Below, piece by piece: positions 43,836 to 52,632 of a DNA stretch of 64,000 nt. How positions within the stretch are numbered: the stretch's first letter is position 1; every line of letters begins with the position of its first letter. This DNA is from Aureliella sp046290675 (lineage in GTDB: Bacteria > Planctomycetota > Planctomycetia > Pirellulales > Pirellulaceae), in contig JBKAHA010000007.1 in the NCBI GenBank assembly GCA_046290675.1, positions 248,001-312,000 on the forward strand, written 5' to 3'. The translations under genes were made by a program, and so were the position numbers. Under the pieces are notes generated by a model. It saw only the letters and a program-made list of their open reading frames with translations, was not told the DNA's origin and did not search any database.

Positions 43836-46100
43836 CTATTTTTGTGGGACCTCGACTTCGATTTCGGCGCTAAAGACATTGCTGCGGTCGTGGCATTCGT
43901 TGAATGTCCTCTCGATGACAGTCTTGTTTCGAGCAACCAAGCCTTCGAAAAGGACCTGCTCATCGTAGGTAACTCTGATCGGTTGATTGAAATCAATCAT
44001 GTCGTCGTTCAGTCGGATCGCTAGACGCTCGACTCCGCATTCTTCTACATCGAAATTCTGACCGTCGCGTTTGACGCGTACGACCGCCCGAGCTTTGGCG
44101 TTTTCGGCGTCGACTGCGAGCCAATAAAATCGTTGGTGAGTTCGATCGTCTTGCTTCCAAACAACGAGCTCTGGCGTCGTATTTCTCGAGAATTTGGACA
44201 TCCAAGGTACGGCGACCGCGTCGCGACGTTGTACCCAGTGTCCGAGTCCTTCGTGAATCGTAACTTCGTGTGTGTAGCCGCCTGGATCTTTCTGATGTAG
44301 ATCGGCGAGAGCCTCCTTCCATTCAGCTGCTTTTTCATTGCGTTTATAAGCGGCGTCTCGACCGCCCATGTGAATCGTGAAAGGCAGATTGCGGAGACCG
44401 TCTGGAGTCGTTTCGTTCGGGTGGCCTGCCATCATGGCTGCTGCGGCCAGTCGGTCCGCCATGCGCGGTGCAAGCTGAAACACGCCGTCGCCACCGGCAG
44501 AGTAGCCCATGATGTAAACCTGATTGGGATTGACGCCTTCCAGAAGGACCATGTTCTCGATGACGCGTTGGAAGAAGTCGTCGATGTGCCCTTCGTGCCA
44601 GAGGTTCCAAGTATTCGTTGGTGCACGCGGGACAAAGTAAACGCCTTCTTCGGGCTCATACAATCGCTTTTGATTCTCATACTGTCGATCGTTGACAGCT
44701 GGCGGAGCAGAACCACCACCGTGCATCGAAATGAAAAGCCGTCGGCCGTTGTCCGGTTTTTCGCCGAAGACTTTGTACCAGAAAGGCATCGTACGATTTC
44801 CAATCTTGATTTCTCGACTCTCGTTCTCAATACGCCGATCTTCTTTTTCGGCATCGGAATATGCCTTCCAGAGTTGATTGATCAGGTCATCCGCTTGTTG
44901 CTTGGATAGCGAGGCTGTCTCTTCGTTTTTGGAAGCCTCGCCTGACGGCGTATCAGTCCCATCGGAAGATCCTGAGGGTTTCAGCTGGAAAACGACGAGC
45001 TGGTTGTTCCCTGTTGCTTCGATTGAATCTGCGGGGGTGTCGCCGAACTGGACTTGGTAGGTACTGCCGACTTCCAACGGAACACTAATGTGATCATTGC
45101 GGTCGAAGCTCTCATCATTTGTGGTGCCTCGGAAAACCTCCTGGCCGTCGGAGTCGGTGACGACCAACGTCAAAGGAACTCGATCACTGGAGCCTTCTCG
45201 CATGGCAACGAACATCGTCCGCTCGACGCCTTCAGGCAATTTCTCTTTGAGGCGTGTGTAACGGTCCGTCACGTTGACCGCATTGACGTAATCTGCATTG
45301 CGATCCCACACCATCGGGAACTTGACGGAGGTCGACTTGTAGGACGTGGCATAAATCGCGTGAATGCGGCTGTCTCTTTTGGCCTGAGAAGCTCGGTCAA
45401 CGAACCAGCCCTTATTGAGATCCGCTCCAGTCGCTTCGCAGGCGCCCGTAAAATGCCAGCCCTGATCGTAGATTTCGACCCAGCTATGGTTGCCCGATCG
45501 ATTCGACCAAAGTGGAGTGCCGACGAACCTCGCTGGAATGCCGACTGCGCGACAAGCATCGATTAGCATGACGCTCAGTCCGGAGCACGACGCCAATCCT
45601 TGCTCGATGGATTCACTTGGGCTCTGATCTGCGCGTTTGCGTTTCGTCGAATACTTGACATTCAGCTGTTTAAAAATGTTGTTGTTCAGAATCGCTGCGG
45701 CTTCACTAGTGGTCTTGGCGTCTTTAACCAAGTCAGAGAATCGGTCGTAGAAATGGGAACGCCAGTCTTCGCGAGTCTCCGTGATACTCGCATATGGGAG
45801 AATGTCGTTCAGGAAGACCTCGGTAGGAATCTCGTCATACCAATTCGAATTCTCCCAAGCCTGATAGGCCAATCGGACATTCGTGAGAAGAAATTCAGCC
45901 TTGAGCGATGTTAGGTCCCTCTCTGGCATGTAACGGATCAGGAACTCCATTCCCTCACGCTGCATTTCGGGGACTTCTTTCAACGCGAGCTCAAGTTGGC
46001 TCCGGTTCTCCCCTGCCCGCCCGAGGGCTGAGTCGAGCGAAACGTCGGCGAAGCAACACGGTGAAATGCAAAAGAAAATCAGGCTTAGCACAATACGCAT
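43836..46100 (-). CDS. Transglutaminase-like and alpha/beta-hydrolase fusion, exported
   Basis: From ATG 46100 the product has 754 aa with a signal peptide (IVLSLIFFCISPCCFA). The first half contains a transglutaminase-like cysteine core: Cys in GLASCSGLSVMLIDACR, His in GNHSWVEIYD, and a possible acidic third residue nearby (CEATGAD). The second half is a feruloyl/polyhydroxybutyrate-esterase-like hydrolase with oxyanion loop FISMHGGGSAPP, nucleophile GYSAGGDGV, and His in EGLGHWVQ. Both active sites look intact. The two parts could act on the same crosslinked substrate such as esterified glycoprotein or glycan material; this is inference. The gene is monocistronic and converges on the DUF1501 gene. 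Confidence 0.75.
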   Translation of the reverse strand: MRIVLSLIFFCISPCCFADVSLDSALGRAGENRSQLELALKEVPEMQREGMEFLIRYMPERDLTSLKAEFLLTNVRLAYQAWENSNWYDEIPTEVFLNDILPYASITETREDWRSHFYDRFSDLVKDAKTTSEAAAILNNNIFKQLNVKYSTKRKRADQSPSESIEQGLASCSGLSVMLIDACRAVGIPARFVGTPLWSNRSGNHSWVEIYDQGWHFTGACEATGADLNKGWFVDRASQAKRDSRIHAIYATSYKSTSVKFPMVWDRNADYVNAVNVTDRYTRLKEKLPEGVERTMFVAMREGSSDRVPLTLVVTDSDGQEVFRGTTNDESFDRNDHISVPLEVGSTYQVQFGDTPADSIEATGNNQLVVFQLKPSGSSDGTDTPSGEASKNEETASLSKQQADDLINQLWKAYSDAEKEDRRIENESREIKIGNRTMPFWYKVFGEKPDNGRRLFISMHGGGSAPPAVNDRQYENQKRLYEPEEGVYFVPRAPTNTWNLWHEGHIDDFFQRVIENMVLLEGVNPNQVYIMGYSAGGDGVFQLAPRMADRLAAAAMMAGHPNETTPDGLRNLPFTIHMGGRDAAYKRNEKAAEWKEALADLHQKDPGGYTHEVTIHEGLGHWVQRRDAVAVPWMSKFSRNTTPELVVWKQDDRTHQRFYWLAVDAENAKARAVVRVKRDGQNFDVEECGVERLAIRLNDDMIDFNQPIRVTYDEQVLFEGLVARNKTVIERTFNECHDRSNVFSAEIEVEVPQK

Positions 46101-46373
46101 GCGGGCAATTCTCAATCAACAATAGAAAGTGCGGTCGGAGAAATGAAGGCGAAACACCCTGGGGGGAAAGTGCCGAGTATTCCATTCGCTCGCGGTCAAA
46201 GTTCGATTTGAAACCGCAAGCTTCTGAGGATTGGCTTTGGGGAAGGAACGCCAGATACTAGTACCACTGTACTACAAAAATCACTTCATGTTTTCCCAGC
46301 ATTATCTTGATGTCGTCGGTGTGGACTGGGCTCGGGGGTTCTGTGTCCTTCGGCTATTCGTAGTAAGGAAAAG

Positions 46374-46748
46374 CTACTCTGCAGGTGTCGTTTCACATTT
46401 TTCGAGCAACTGCATCGCGTGGGTCTCGCCCCATTCCTTTAGCGAGTGCAGAATCGACTCGAGCGATTGACCATCCGATGTGAGTTCGTATTCGACCCGG
46501 GGGGGAACTTCGGCGTAGACGATACGATTGACGAGTCCGTCGCTCTCAAGTTCACGCAGTTGTTTGGTGAGCATTCTCTGAGTTACGCAACCAATCTTGC
46601 GTTTGAGTTCGCTGAACCTTAGGCGACCATCGAGTAGATAAAAGAGAATGATGCCCTTCCATTTCCCGCCAATTAGCTCCAATGTCGCTTCGACGGGGCA
46701 TGCGGGGAGGTCGTAACTGGTATGTCGCGTCTCGTTTGTGGTATCCAT
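46374..46748 (-). CDS. HxlR-family transcriptional regulator
   Basis: From ATG 46748, with TAGG seven bases upstream, the protein has 124 aa. It shows the HxlR winged-helix pattern: PACPVEATLELIGGKWKGIILF (here shown by its start, CPVE, and GGKWK), LRFSELKRKIG, TQRMLTKQLRELESDGL and VEYELTSDGQSLE. The Cys in CPVE is the redox- or aldehyde-sensing residue in characterised homologues. It is divergent from the enoyl-CoA hydratase-like gene and near a QorB-like oxidoreductase. This recalls the Escherichia coli ytfG-ytfH arrangement, so it may sense electrophiles. Confidence 0.85.
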   Translation of the reverse strand: MDTTNETRHTSYDLPACPVEATLELIGGKWKGIILFYLLDGRLRFSELKRKIGCVTQRMLTKQLRELESDGLVNRIVYAEVPPRVEYELTSDGQSLESILHSLKEWGETHAMQLLEKCETTPAE

Positions 46749-46883
46749 TCTGTGCCTACGTGTCCAAAAAGTGCTTTCTTGTCGCGAAGCGGTCGAACTG
46801 TAGCATGATCGCGTGCCGCATTTCTCACAACTGCCAACGAACAATCGAGCGGTAAGACAAAAGAACAGCCAAAGGGAACGGAC
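46749..46883. promoter_or_regulatory. Divergent promoter region between the HxlR regulator and the hydratase gene
   Basis: 135 bases separate the start of the HxlR regulator (minus) and the hydratase-like gene (plus). HxlR regulators usually bind such an intergenic region. No clear inverted repeat was picked out by eye, but the layout makes an operator here likely. AAAGGGAACGGAC before 46884 serves as ribosome binding site. Confidence 0.5.
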
Positions 46884-47729
46884 ATGGAATACACAGGGTA
46901 TCAGACATTTTCAACGGAGCAAAAAGCCGGAGTGCTCTATGTCACGATTGACTTTCCGCCTGTCAATCTGCAAGGTCAAGAGATGCTGGCGGACCTGAAC
47001 ACCCTGTGTCTTCGATTGGAGCGAGATCGCGATGTGAAGGTCGTGGTCTTTCAGTCGGCTCATCCCGAGATTTGGGTCTGCCATTACGACACTAATTTGC
47101 TGAAAGACATGTCGACTAATGCCGTTTCCCGCAGCGAGGCGAAGTTGCTCGACCTGCAGACGGTACTCGAACGAGTCAGCAAATTGCCTCAAGCGACGAT
47201 TGCGAAGCTTGAAGGATTCGCACGCGGCGGCGGGCATGAATTTGCGCTTGCCTGCGACATGCGTTTTGCAGCTCGCGGCAAATACAAATTCATGCAAATG
47301 GAAGTCGGGATGGGGATCCTGCCCTGTGGCGGCGGGGCATCCAGAATGGCTCGCCAAGTCGGCTTAGGACGGGCATTGGAGATAATTCTCAGCGCCCGGG
47401 ATTTTGATGCCGATGAAGCCGAGGCTTACGGCACGATCAATCGCGCACTCGATCCTGACGAGATTGGGCCTTACGTCGAGAAGCTTGCTAGCCGGATTGC
47501 CACTTTCCCGGCAGCTTCGATCAACGCCTGCAAGCAAACCGTCTATGAATCCATCGATAAACCGATTGGAGAAGCTCTCGAAGCCGAAGCTTATTGGTTA
47601 TACCAAGCAACTAGCCAAACACCCGCAATCAAACGCTTCACCATTGCGGACGAAAAAGATATGCAACGCGATATGGACAACCAACGCGACTGGAATGCGT
47701 TGGTGGAAGGGGTGCAAGAGATTCAGTAG
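46884..47729 (+). CDS. Enoyl-CoA hydratase/isomerase family protein
   Basis: The 281-aa protein has the crotonase fold: YVTIDFPPVNLQG near the start, the oxyanion segment LEGFARGGGHEFALACDMRF, and the second segment GMGILPCGGGASRMARQVGL. The catalytic glutamates of true hydratases are not both clear, so the reaction (hydratase, isomerase or hydrolase) is open. It has a good ribosome binding site and is divergent from the HxlR regulator, which may control it. Confidence 0.85.
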   Translation: MEYTGYQTFSTEQKAGVLYVTIDFPPVNLQGQEMLADLNTLCLRLERDRDVKVVVFQSAHPEIWVCHYDTNLLKDMSTNAVSRSEAKLLDLQTVLERVSKLPQATIAKLEGFARGGGHEFALACDMRFAARGKYKFMQMEVGMGILPCGGGASRMARQVGLGRALEIILSARDFDADEAEAYGTINRALDPDEIGPYVEKLASRIATFPAASINACKQTVYESIDKPIGEALEAEAYWLYQATSQTPAIKRFTIADEKDMQRDMDNQRDWNALVEGVQEIQ

Positions 47730-47844
47730 GACCTGACGCCCTCTTCATCACCAGCCGCAGACCAGTTCAACTTGGCTGCCCTCTGCTGGAAGCGGAGTTT
47801 GGGACGGATTGGAGGTCAGCGACTGTACGCGTTAAGTCGTGCGA

Positions 47845-48702
47845 CTATGTGATTGAGCGTTTCAAATCGTCAAAGTAAGCTCGCCACCCTTGGTGCTCTC
47901 GACCGGCAGCCGTCGCGTAGTGACTTTCGTTCGCGACGGCGCCTTCGAGAATTCCTTCGTAGATGCCAGCAATGACCGTACCTAGAAAGTCTCCGAGTTC
48001 GGCGATGCGGTCGTTTCGGTACTCTTCAATGGACATGTTGCGGAATGTCAGCTGGGTTCCGAATGCGTCGTTAAGAAAGTCAGTCACTTGCTGCTGGGTG
48101 AGCAACTCACCGTGCAGGTTGTACGTCTGACCGACATGCTTGTCTTCGGTCAGCATCTTGGCGTACGCGGCAGCGAGTTCCGTGCGGATGGTATAGCCGC
48201 ATTTTCCGTCGCCCGCACAGTTCGCTATCTCGCCCGATCTCTTGTAATTCTCGATGTACTCGATGTCGGGCTCAATGTAGATTCCGTTGCGTCCGATGGC
48301 CCACTCCAGTCCACTCTCGCGGACATCTTGCTCGGTTTGACGGTTACTCTGAACGATGGGGGAAAATGCGTTGCCTTCGTCAGCGCCTTGAATACTTGTG
48401 TAAACGACTCGCTTCACACCGGCCTTGGCTGCGGCTTGGATGACATTGCGATGTTGGCCAATGCGATCTTGCGGCGGAGCCATGCCCGAGACTAGGAGCA
48501 CTGCAGTGACTCCTTCCAGTGAGCGTGCCAGTTCGGACGGTGACTCGTAGTCACCTGCGCGAATCTCAACTCCCAGGGAACTCGCTTTGCTAGGCGTTCT
48601 GGCTAGCCCAATCACATTATTTTTGCCAATGATCTCGGAAGTCGCCTCGACGATAGACGCTCCCAATTTTCCGCTCGCTGCGGTGACTGCAACCTTTGCC
48701 AT
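47845..48702 (-). CDS. NmrA-type NAD(P)-binding oxidoreductase (QorB-like)
   Basis: The 285-aa protein begins with the Rossmann motif VAVTAASGKLGASIVEAT and carries VVYTSIQGADEGNAFSP, as in NmrA and quinone-oxidoreductase QorB-like atypical short-chain dehydrogenases. Some of these reduce quinones, while others only sense NADP. CGGAGAA with good spacing supports ATG 48702. It converges on the hydratase gene and sits near an HxlR regulator, the same regulator type that accompanies qorB in Escherichia coli, so a role in handling quinones or other electrophiles is plausible. Confidence 0.8.
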   Translation of the reverse strand: MAKVAVTAASGKLGASIVEATSEIIGKNNVIGLARTPSKASSLGVEIRAGDYESPSELARSLEGVTAVLLVSGMAPPQDRIGQHRNVIQAAAKAGVKRVVYTSIQGADEGNAFSPIVQSNRQTEQDVRESGLEWAIGRNGIYIEPDIEYIENYKRSGEIANCAGDGKCGYTIRTELAAAYAKMLTEDKHVGQTYNLHGELLTQQQVTDFLNDAFGTQLTFRNMSIEEYRNDRIAELGDFLGTVIAGIYEGILEGAVANESHYATAAGREHQGWRAYFDDLKRSIT

Positions 48703-49108
48703 TCATTTCTCCGTGGGCATGGTCTCAGATCAAAGGGTGCTCGACCCGTTTGGTTTTACGTGTCACACAATTTTGGGCTCTCATAGCTTCGTAGGGAAGT
48801 CGGGCCTCGTGTAAACCACACGAATCAGAGTTTGAAGGTATGCCATGATCCCTCGACGACCCCGCCGCGTGTGCCTGCTCGGATAGGTGGAGTTGGGATA
48901 CTATCCAATCACCACACAAATTGAAAATATGGTTTGCCTTGGTATGTAGCCGCATTTTGTAGACTAAGGGGTGGTCGATTTTCGATTCAAAGAGGCGTGG
49001 GGCTCGCCTCGCCCGGTGGAAAAAACAAAAAATAGAAAAGACTGCCGGTAAATTGGGAGACGAGTGGAATTACATAGAAAGCACATTCATTCCGTCGGAA
49101 ATACTTCA
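48703..49108. other. Divergent intergenic region with hairpin before the ECF sigma gene
   Basis: A 6-bp hairpin (GAGGCG 48992-48997, CGCCTC 49005-49010) lies about 100 bases before the sigma-factor ATG at 49109. It is followed by an A-rich stretch, not a T run, so it is no terminator on this strand. A GTG at 49064 has GGGAGA only three bases upstream, too near to be a good start. Otherwise nothing was seen. Confidence 0.5.
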
Positions 49109-49705
49109 ATGAAAGAGTCAGACAAGGACTCACAATCTGATTCGCAGACTGACTCAACTCGAGAGCAGCAATACGATGCCTTTGTAGCCCTGCTTGCTAG
49201 GCACGATGAGGCTATTCGCCGATTCGTACGTTCGTTGCTACCCCAACGCGATGGTGTCGACGATGTTGTTCAGGAAACGGCGTTGGAATGCTGGCGAAAA
49301 TACGCTGATTTCGCTCCCGAGTCTCCTGAAAGTGAGTCGGAAGAGTTTATCCGGTGGGCTTGCGTCATTGCACGCTACAAAGTGCTGAGCTGGACGCGGG
49401 ATCACGCACGTGACCGTCATGTCTTTAAAGACAGTGTGATTGAATTGCTCGCGCGAGATTCGATGGAGTCTTTTGGCGAACGGGCTAAGGAAGATCAAGC
49501 CGTGGAGCACTGTTTGGAGAAGTTGCCCGCGGATCAACGACGCCTCGTTCTGAGTGTTCATGCGCCGGGGGAATCGGTCGCGGAGATCGCCAAGCGAACA
49601 GGTGTGAAGGCTAGGCGGCTCTATTCCAAAGTGAATGCACTGCGACGAATGTTGCAGCAGTGCATTGAGCAGCATGTCGCGCGGGAGTCTGCCAATGGAT
49701 TCTAG
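49109..49705 (+). CDS. ECF-type RNA polymerase sigma factor
   Basis: The 198-aa protein starts at ATG 49109 (alternative GTG 49064). Region 2 reads FVRSLLPQRDGVDDVVQETALECWRK and region 4 LPADQRRLVLSVHAPGESVAEIAKRTG with RRLYSKVNALRRML. This form is typical of the planctomycete/verrucomicrobial ECF subgroup coupled to FecR-like partners. Its stop overlaps the FecR-LamG start by 11 bases, and the genes downstream (DUF1549, DUF1501, sulfatases) on the same strand are probably its targets. Confidence 0.9.
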   Translation: MKESDKDSQSDSQTDSTREQQYDAFVALLARHDEAIRRFVRSLLPQRDGVDDVVQETALECWRKYADFAPESPESESEEFIRWACVIARYKVLSWTRDHARDRHVFKDSVIELLARDSMESFGERAKEDQAVEHCLEKLPADQRRLVLSVHAPGESVAEIAKRTGVKARRLYSKVNALRRMLQQCIEQHVARESANGF

Positions 49706-51458
49706 TAAGGTACAGCAGCTGATTTATCAGTTGATCGACGGCACGATTTCCGAGGACGATTTCGCCCGTCTACAGGACGCGTTGGATTCCGATGCAGACG
49801 TGCGGCAAGGTTACCTCCGCGCGATCGGACTGACGAGTCACCTAGAGCGAGCAGCAGCCGCTTCCGGTGGCGTTGACATAACTCCTAGGTCGCTTAGAAA
49901 CCGAATGGTCGCCGAGCACCGTTCTGGTGGAACCCATTTCAGTTATGGCGTGTTGGCGGCGGCTGCGGCGATGATGTTGCTGGTTGGTGCCGCTGCATTC
50001 TGGTTGGGGAACCAGTTTTCAGCTCCCGAGATCGCCGGTGGAACCAAGGGCAGTCCAGCTGTTGAACCACTAAATCAGTCGTCCGTTACGAATGACGCCA
50101 GTGAAACTCGCATTGCTGGTCACGCTACCTTGAGGCGTATTGTCGATCTGAAGTGGTCGGCCGGTGCGAACCAATTTCGCGAAGGCGATGTGCTGCCTAA
50201 CGGATCGTTTCAGTTTGACGAAGGTGTTGCGGAGGTTGATTTTTTCTGTGGCGCGACTCTCATTCTCGAGGGGCCGGCTGAACTAGAAATTGAAAGCGAC
50301 TGGTCCGCACGGTTGGCCGCGGGCCGGTTGCGGGCGTCGGTGCCCCTAGCGGCCCGTGGTTTTGTTGTGTACGCCAAGGACTCGGAGATCATTGACTTAG
50401 GAACTGAGTTTGCTGTCTCCGTTGGCGAGGATTCGGCGAGAGTTGAAGTGATCGATGGAGAAGTCGAGCTACGCGGGGGCGAGCATGACGGAAAGCATCT
50501 ACTCACGGGAGAACGGGCAACGCTAGAGGGACCTGAGTTACAAACTGCGGTGGCGCAGGGGCTCAGCACGGTTGCGGATCTGCAGCAGCGAAGGCAGGCA
50601 GCGGAGAAACAGCGGCATGGGGATTGGAAGACACAAGTACAGAAGTTGTCGGAGGATTCTCGGCTGATCGCCTACTATCCAATCGCCTTTTTCGACGAAT
50701 CTGGTGAAGGTGCGTTTAACGCTGGAGCTGGTCGGCGGGCACGTTCGTGGAATGAACGTCGTGTTCCGAACCAATCGATGCATGGCGATTCGCGAAGCGG
50801 TTTTTTGGTAGGCCCCGTTCTTCGAACTGCGGGCCGGTTTGGAGCCAGCACCGAAGGTTTGGACTTTAAGCGGGCAGGAGCCAGGGTTCGAACACGGATC
50901 GAAGGAGAATTCGATGCATTTACATTTGCGTGCTGGGCTAGGATTGATCGACTTGAGCATCGATACAACGCACTCTTCATGGCTGACGGGTATGAGACAG
51001 GAGAACCTCATTGGCAGATTCGCGATGACGGGCGAATGATGTTTTCCGTCATGGTCGATGATACGCAAGACGTGCGGTTCTACAACAAGAGAGAGCAGCG
51101 AACTGTTCGCGACGCTGGATTGCATCGGGTTTACTACACCGAGCCATTCTTCGATGACTCCGATCGTGGCAAGTGGTTTCACTTGGCTGCCGTTTATGAC
51201 CCTGTTGGCAAGAGAGTGAAGCAGTTTGTCAATGGTGTCGAGATTGCCAGTGAAGCCATCGAGGCGAGATACCAGATTTCAGCGCTGAAAATTGGCGCTG
51301 CTGAGATCGGGAATTGGGGACAGCCCTTTCGTGATTCGCCTTGGTTCGCCGTCCGCAATTTAAATGGCACTATAGACGAATTGGTGATCTGGAACGCTGC
51401 GTTGGGAGCAGCGGAAATCGAGAATCTCTATCAGTACGGAAAGCCACTTGGGTATTAA
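49695..51458 (+). CDS. FecR-like membrane protein with LamG domain
   Basis: ATG 49695 (GGGAG nine bases before) gives 587 aa. A cytoplasmic start of about 75 residues (anti-sigma-like, LIDGTISEDDFARLQDAL) precedes one membrane span (GVLAAAAAMMLLVGAAAFWL). Then comes a FecR domain (GCATLILEGPAELEIES-like region, VYAKDSEIIDLGTEFAVSVG, EVELRGGEHDGKHLLTGERA) and a C-terminal LamG domain (FTFACWARIDRLEHRYNALF; KWFHLAAVYDPVGKRV). It probably senses a ligand outside the membrane with the LamG part and releases the sigma factor encoded just upstream. The repeat-flanked RAYT module follows directly. Confidence 0.85.
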   Translation: MDSSKVQQLIYQLIDGTISEDDFARLQDALDSDADVRQGYLRAIGLTSHLERAAAASGGVDITPRSLRNRMVAEHRSGGTHFSYGVLAAAAAMMLLVGAAAFWLGNQFSAPEIAGGTKGSPAVEPLNQSSVTNDASETRIAGHATLRRIVDLKWSAGANQFREGDVLPNGSFQFDEGVAEVDFFCGATLILEGPAELEIESDWSARLAAGRLRASVPLAARGFVVYAKDSEIIDLGTEFAVSVGEDSARVEVIDGEVELRGGEHDGKHLLTGERATLEGPELQTAVAQGLSTVADLQQRRQAAEKQRHGDWKTQVQKLSEDSRLIAYYPIAFFDESGEGAFNAGAGRRARSWNERRVPNQSMHGDSRSGFLVGPVLRTAGRFGASTEGLDFKRAGARVRTRIEGEFDAFTFACWARIDRLEHRYNALFMADGYETGEPHWQIRDDGRMMFSVMVDDTQDVRFYNKREQRTVRDAGLHRVYYTEPFFDDSDRGKWFHLAAVYDPVGKRVKQFVNGVEIASEAIEARYQISALKIGAAEIGNWGQPFRDSPWFAVRNLNGTIDELVIWNAALGAAEIENLYQYGKPLGY

Positions 51459-51468
51459 AGTTGAGACG

Positions 51469-51697
51469 TTGGAGTTCGGGCTTTAGCCTGTCCGGTGCAA
51501 TCGGGGAGGCATCGACCGAAATACAGAGGCCTAGTCGAGGAGTACGGTGGGAATGGAGGAAAGGCAGGGGCAGCCTAAAGGCTGAACTCCAACGGGGAAA
51601 GCCGTAGCCTAAAGGCTGAACTCCAACGGGGAAAGCCGTAGCCTAAAGGCTGAACTCCAACGGGGAAAGCCGCGGCGTAAAGGCTGAACTCCAACGG
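51469..51697. repeat. Left flank of REP-like palindromic repeats
   Basis: An inverted copy (core GGGCTTTAGCCTG) lies at 51469-51490. About 80 bases on, a 34-base unit is tandemly repeated at 51571-51604, 51605-51638 and 51639-51672, with a degraded fourth copy at 51673-51697. Each unit opens with the hairpin AGCCTAAAGGCT and continues GAACTCCAACGGGGAAAGCC. The opposing orientation of the first copy and the tandem block gives a BIME-like pair. Confidence 0.85.
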
Positions 51698-51794
51698 CGG
51701 AGTGAGAAGGGAATCAGGCTCTAGACTGAGGAGATCAGCCTCGATCGTGGTTCTGCAGAGGCTTTGTGTGTCATCTACGTGTTGGCAAGTAAGT

Positions 51795-52421
51795 ATGACT
51801 CATCCAGAACAAATGTACCGTTGGCGAGGCCTGACGGACGCACAACGCGCTGACGTGCTCGAGCAGCGGAAGCAAGCAAATCATCCTTGGCATAGTCCAC
51901 CCCACTACGAGAGTGACTCAACGACTTGCTACTTGCTCACCGCAGCCTGCTACGAACATAAGCACATAATCGGAAGGTCTACGGAAAGGATGTTGGCTTT
52001 TGAAGACGAGCTCGTGGGGATATTGAATCAATGGTCTGACTCGGTATTTGCTTGGATTGTTCTCCCGAACCACTACCATGCTCTCGTCGATTCCAAAGCT
52101 GTCAGAACCTTGCTCAAGCAACTCGGGCAGCTTCACGGGAGGACATCATTTCAATGGAACGGAGAGGACGGCAAAAGAGGACGGAAGGTCTGGTACAACG
52201 CGGCGGAAACTGGAATGAAATCCGAGGGGCATTTTTATGCTTCGTTAAACTATGTTCTCCACAATGGAATTCACCATGGCTACGTGAAGGATTGGTCGGA
52301 TTGGCCTTACTGCAATGCGAGTGAATACCTGAGTTCGGTTGGACGTGAAAAAGCAGTAGCAACGTGGCGTGCCTATCCGCTGCATGACTATGGTAAAGAA
52401 TGGGATCCGCCGGACTTGTGA
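51795..52421 (+). CDS. REP-associated tyrosine transposase (RAYT)
   Basis: From ATG 51795 the product has 208 aa and matches the RAYT family, a branch of Y1/IS200-like HUH transposases. The metal-binding HUH motif is LPNHYHALV (His93, His95). The catalytic Tyr is probably Tyr153 in LNYVLHNGIHHGYVKDW, the segment that replaces the usual YIHxNPVKAGLV, and WPYCNASEYL follows as in relatives. The N-terminus MYRWRGLTDAQR with NHPWHSPPHYES is typical of RAYTs in planctomycetes. It is expected to nick single-stranded DNA at the flanking palindromes. The longer frame from 51702 overlaps the repeats and is not needed. Confidence 0.85.
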   Translation: MTHPEQMYRWRGLTDAQRADVLEQRKQANHPWHSPPHYESDSTTCYLLTAACYEHKHIIGRSTERMLAFEDELVGILNQWSDSVFAWIVLPNHYHALVDSKAVRTLLKQLGQLHGRTSFQWNGEDGKRGRKVWYNAAETGMKSEGHFYASLNYVLHNGIHHGYVKDWSDWPYCNASEYLSSVGREKAVATWRAYPLHDYGKEWDPPDL

Positions 52422-52447
52422 CGTGGGAACTCGACCCGAACGCATCG

Positions 52448-52572
52448 TTGGAGTTCAGGCTTTAGCCTGCTGAGCGTTTCAACGCTGAGGGAAGAAGAGA
52501 AGATGGGGAGAAGGCAGCCTAAAGGCTGAACTCCAACGGGGAAAGCCGCAGCCTAAAGGCTGAACTCCAGCG
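52448..52572. repeat. Right flank of REP-like palindromic repeats
   Basis: One inverted copy (core CAGGCTTTAGCCTG) is at 52448-52469, and two direct copies at 52515-52548 and 52549-52572. The direct copies share the 34-base unit of the left flank, the last copy being cut at CAGCG. GGAG just 5' of the inverted stem resembles the conserved tetranucleotide of classic REPs. Confidence 0.85.
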
Positions 52573-52632
52573 ACGAACATTTATCAAGAACGAATTCGTA
52601 ACACGGTTATTCCAAAGCTAGACAACAGAAAA

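Larger units (their letters stand above)
51469..52572. mobile_element. REP/RAYT module
   Basis: A RAYT transposase gene (51795-52421) is flanked on both sides by the same palindromic repeats, each flank built as one inverted copy followed by direct copies. This is the layout of REPtron-type elements, in which a single-copy tyrosine transposase is thought to mobilise nearby REP sequences. It lies between the FecR-LamG gene and the second DUF1549 gene, which are otherwise parts of one strand-consistent locus. Confidence 0.8.

Noticed and set aside
51702..51794. N-terminal extension of the RAYT gene
   Set aside because: The extension is Arg/Ser-rich, abuts the repeat array and has no family match, while ATG 51795 starts the conserved part.
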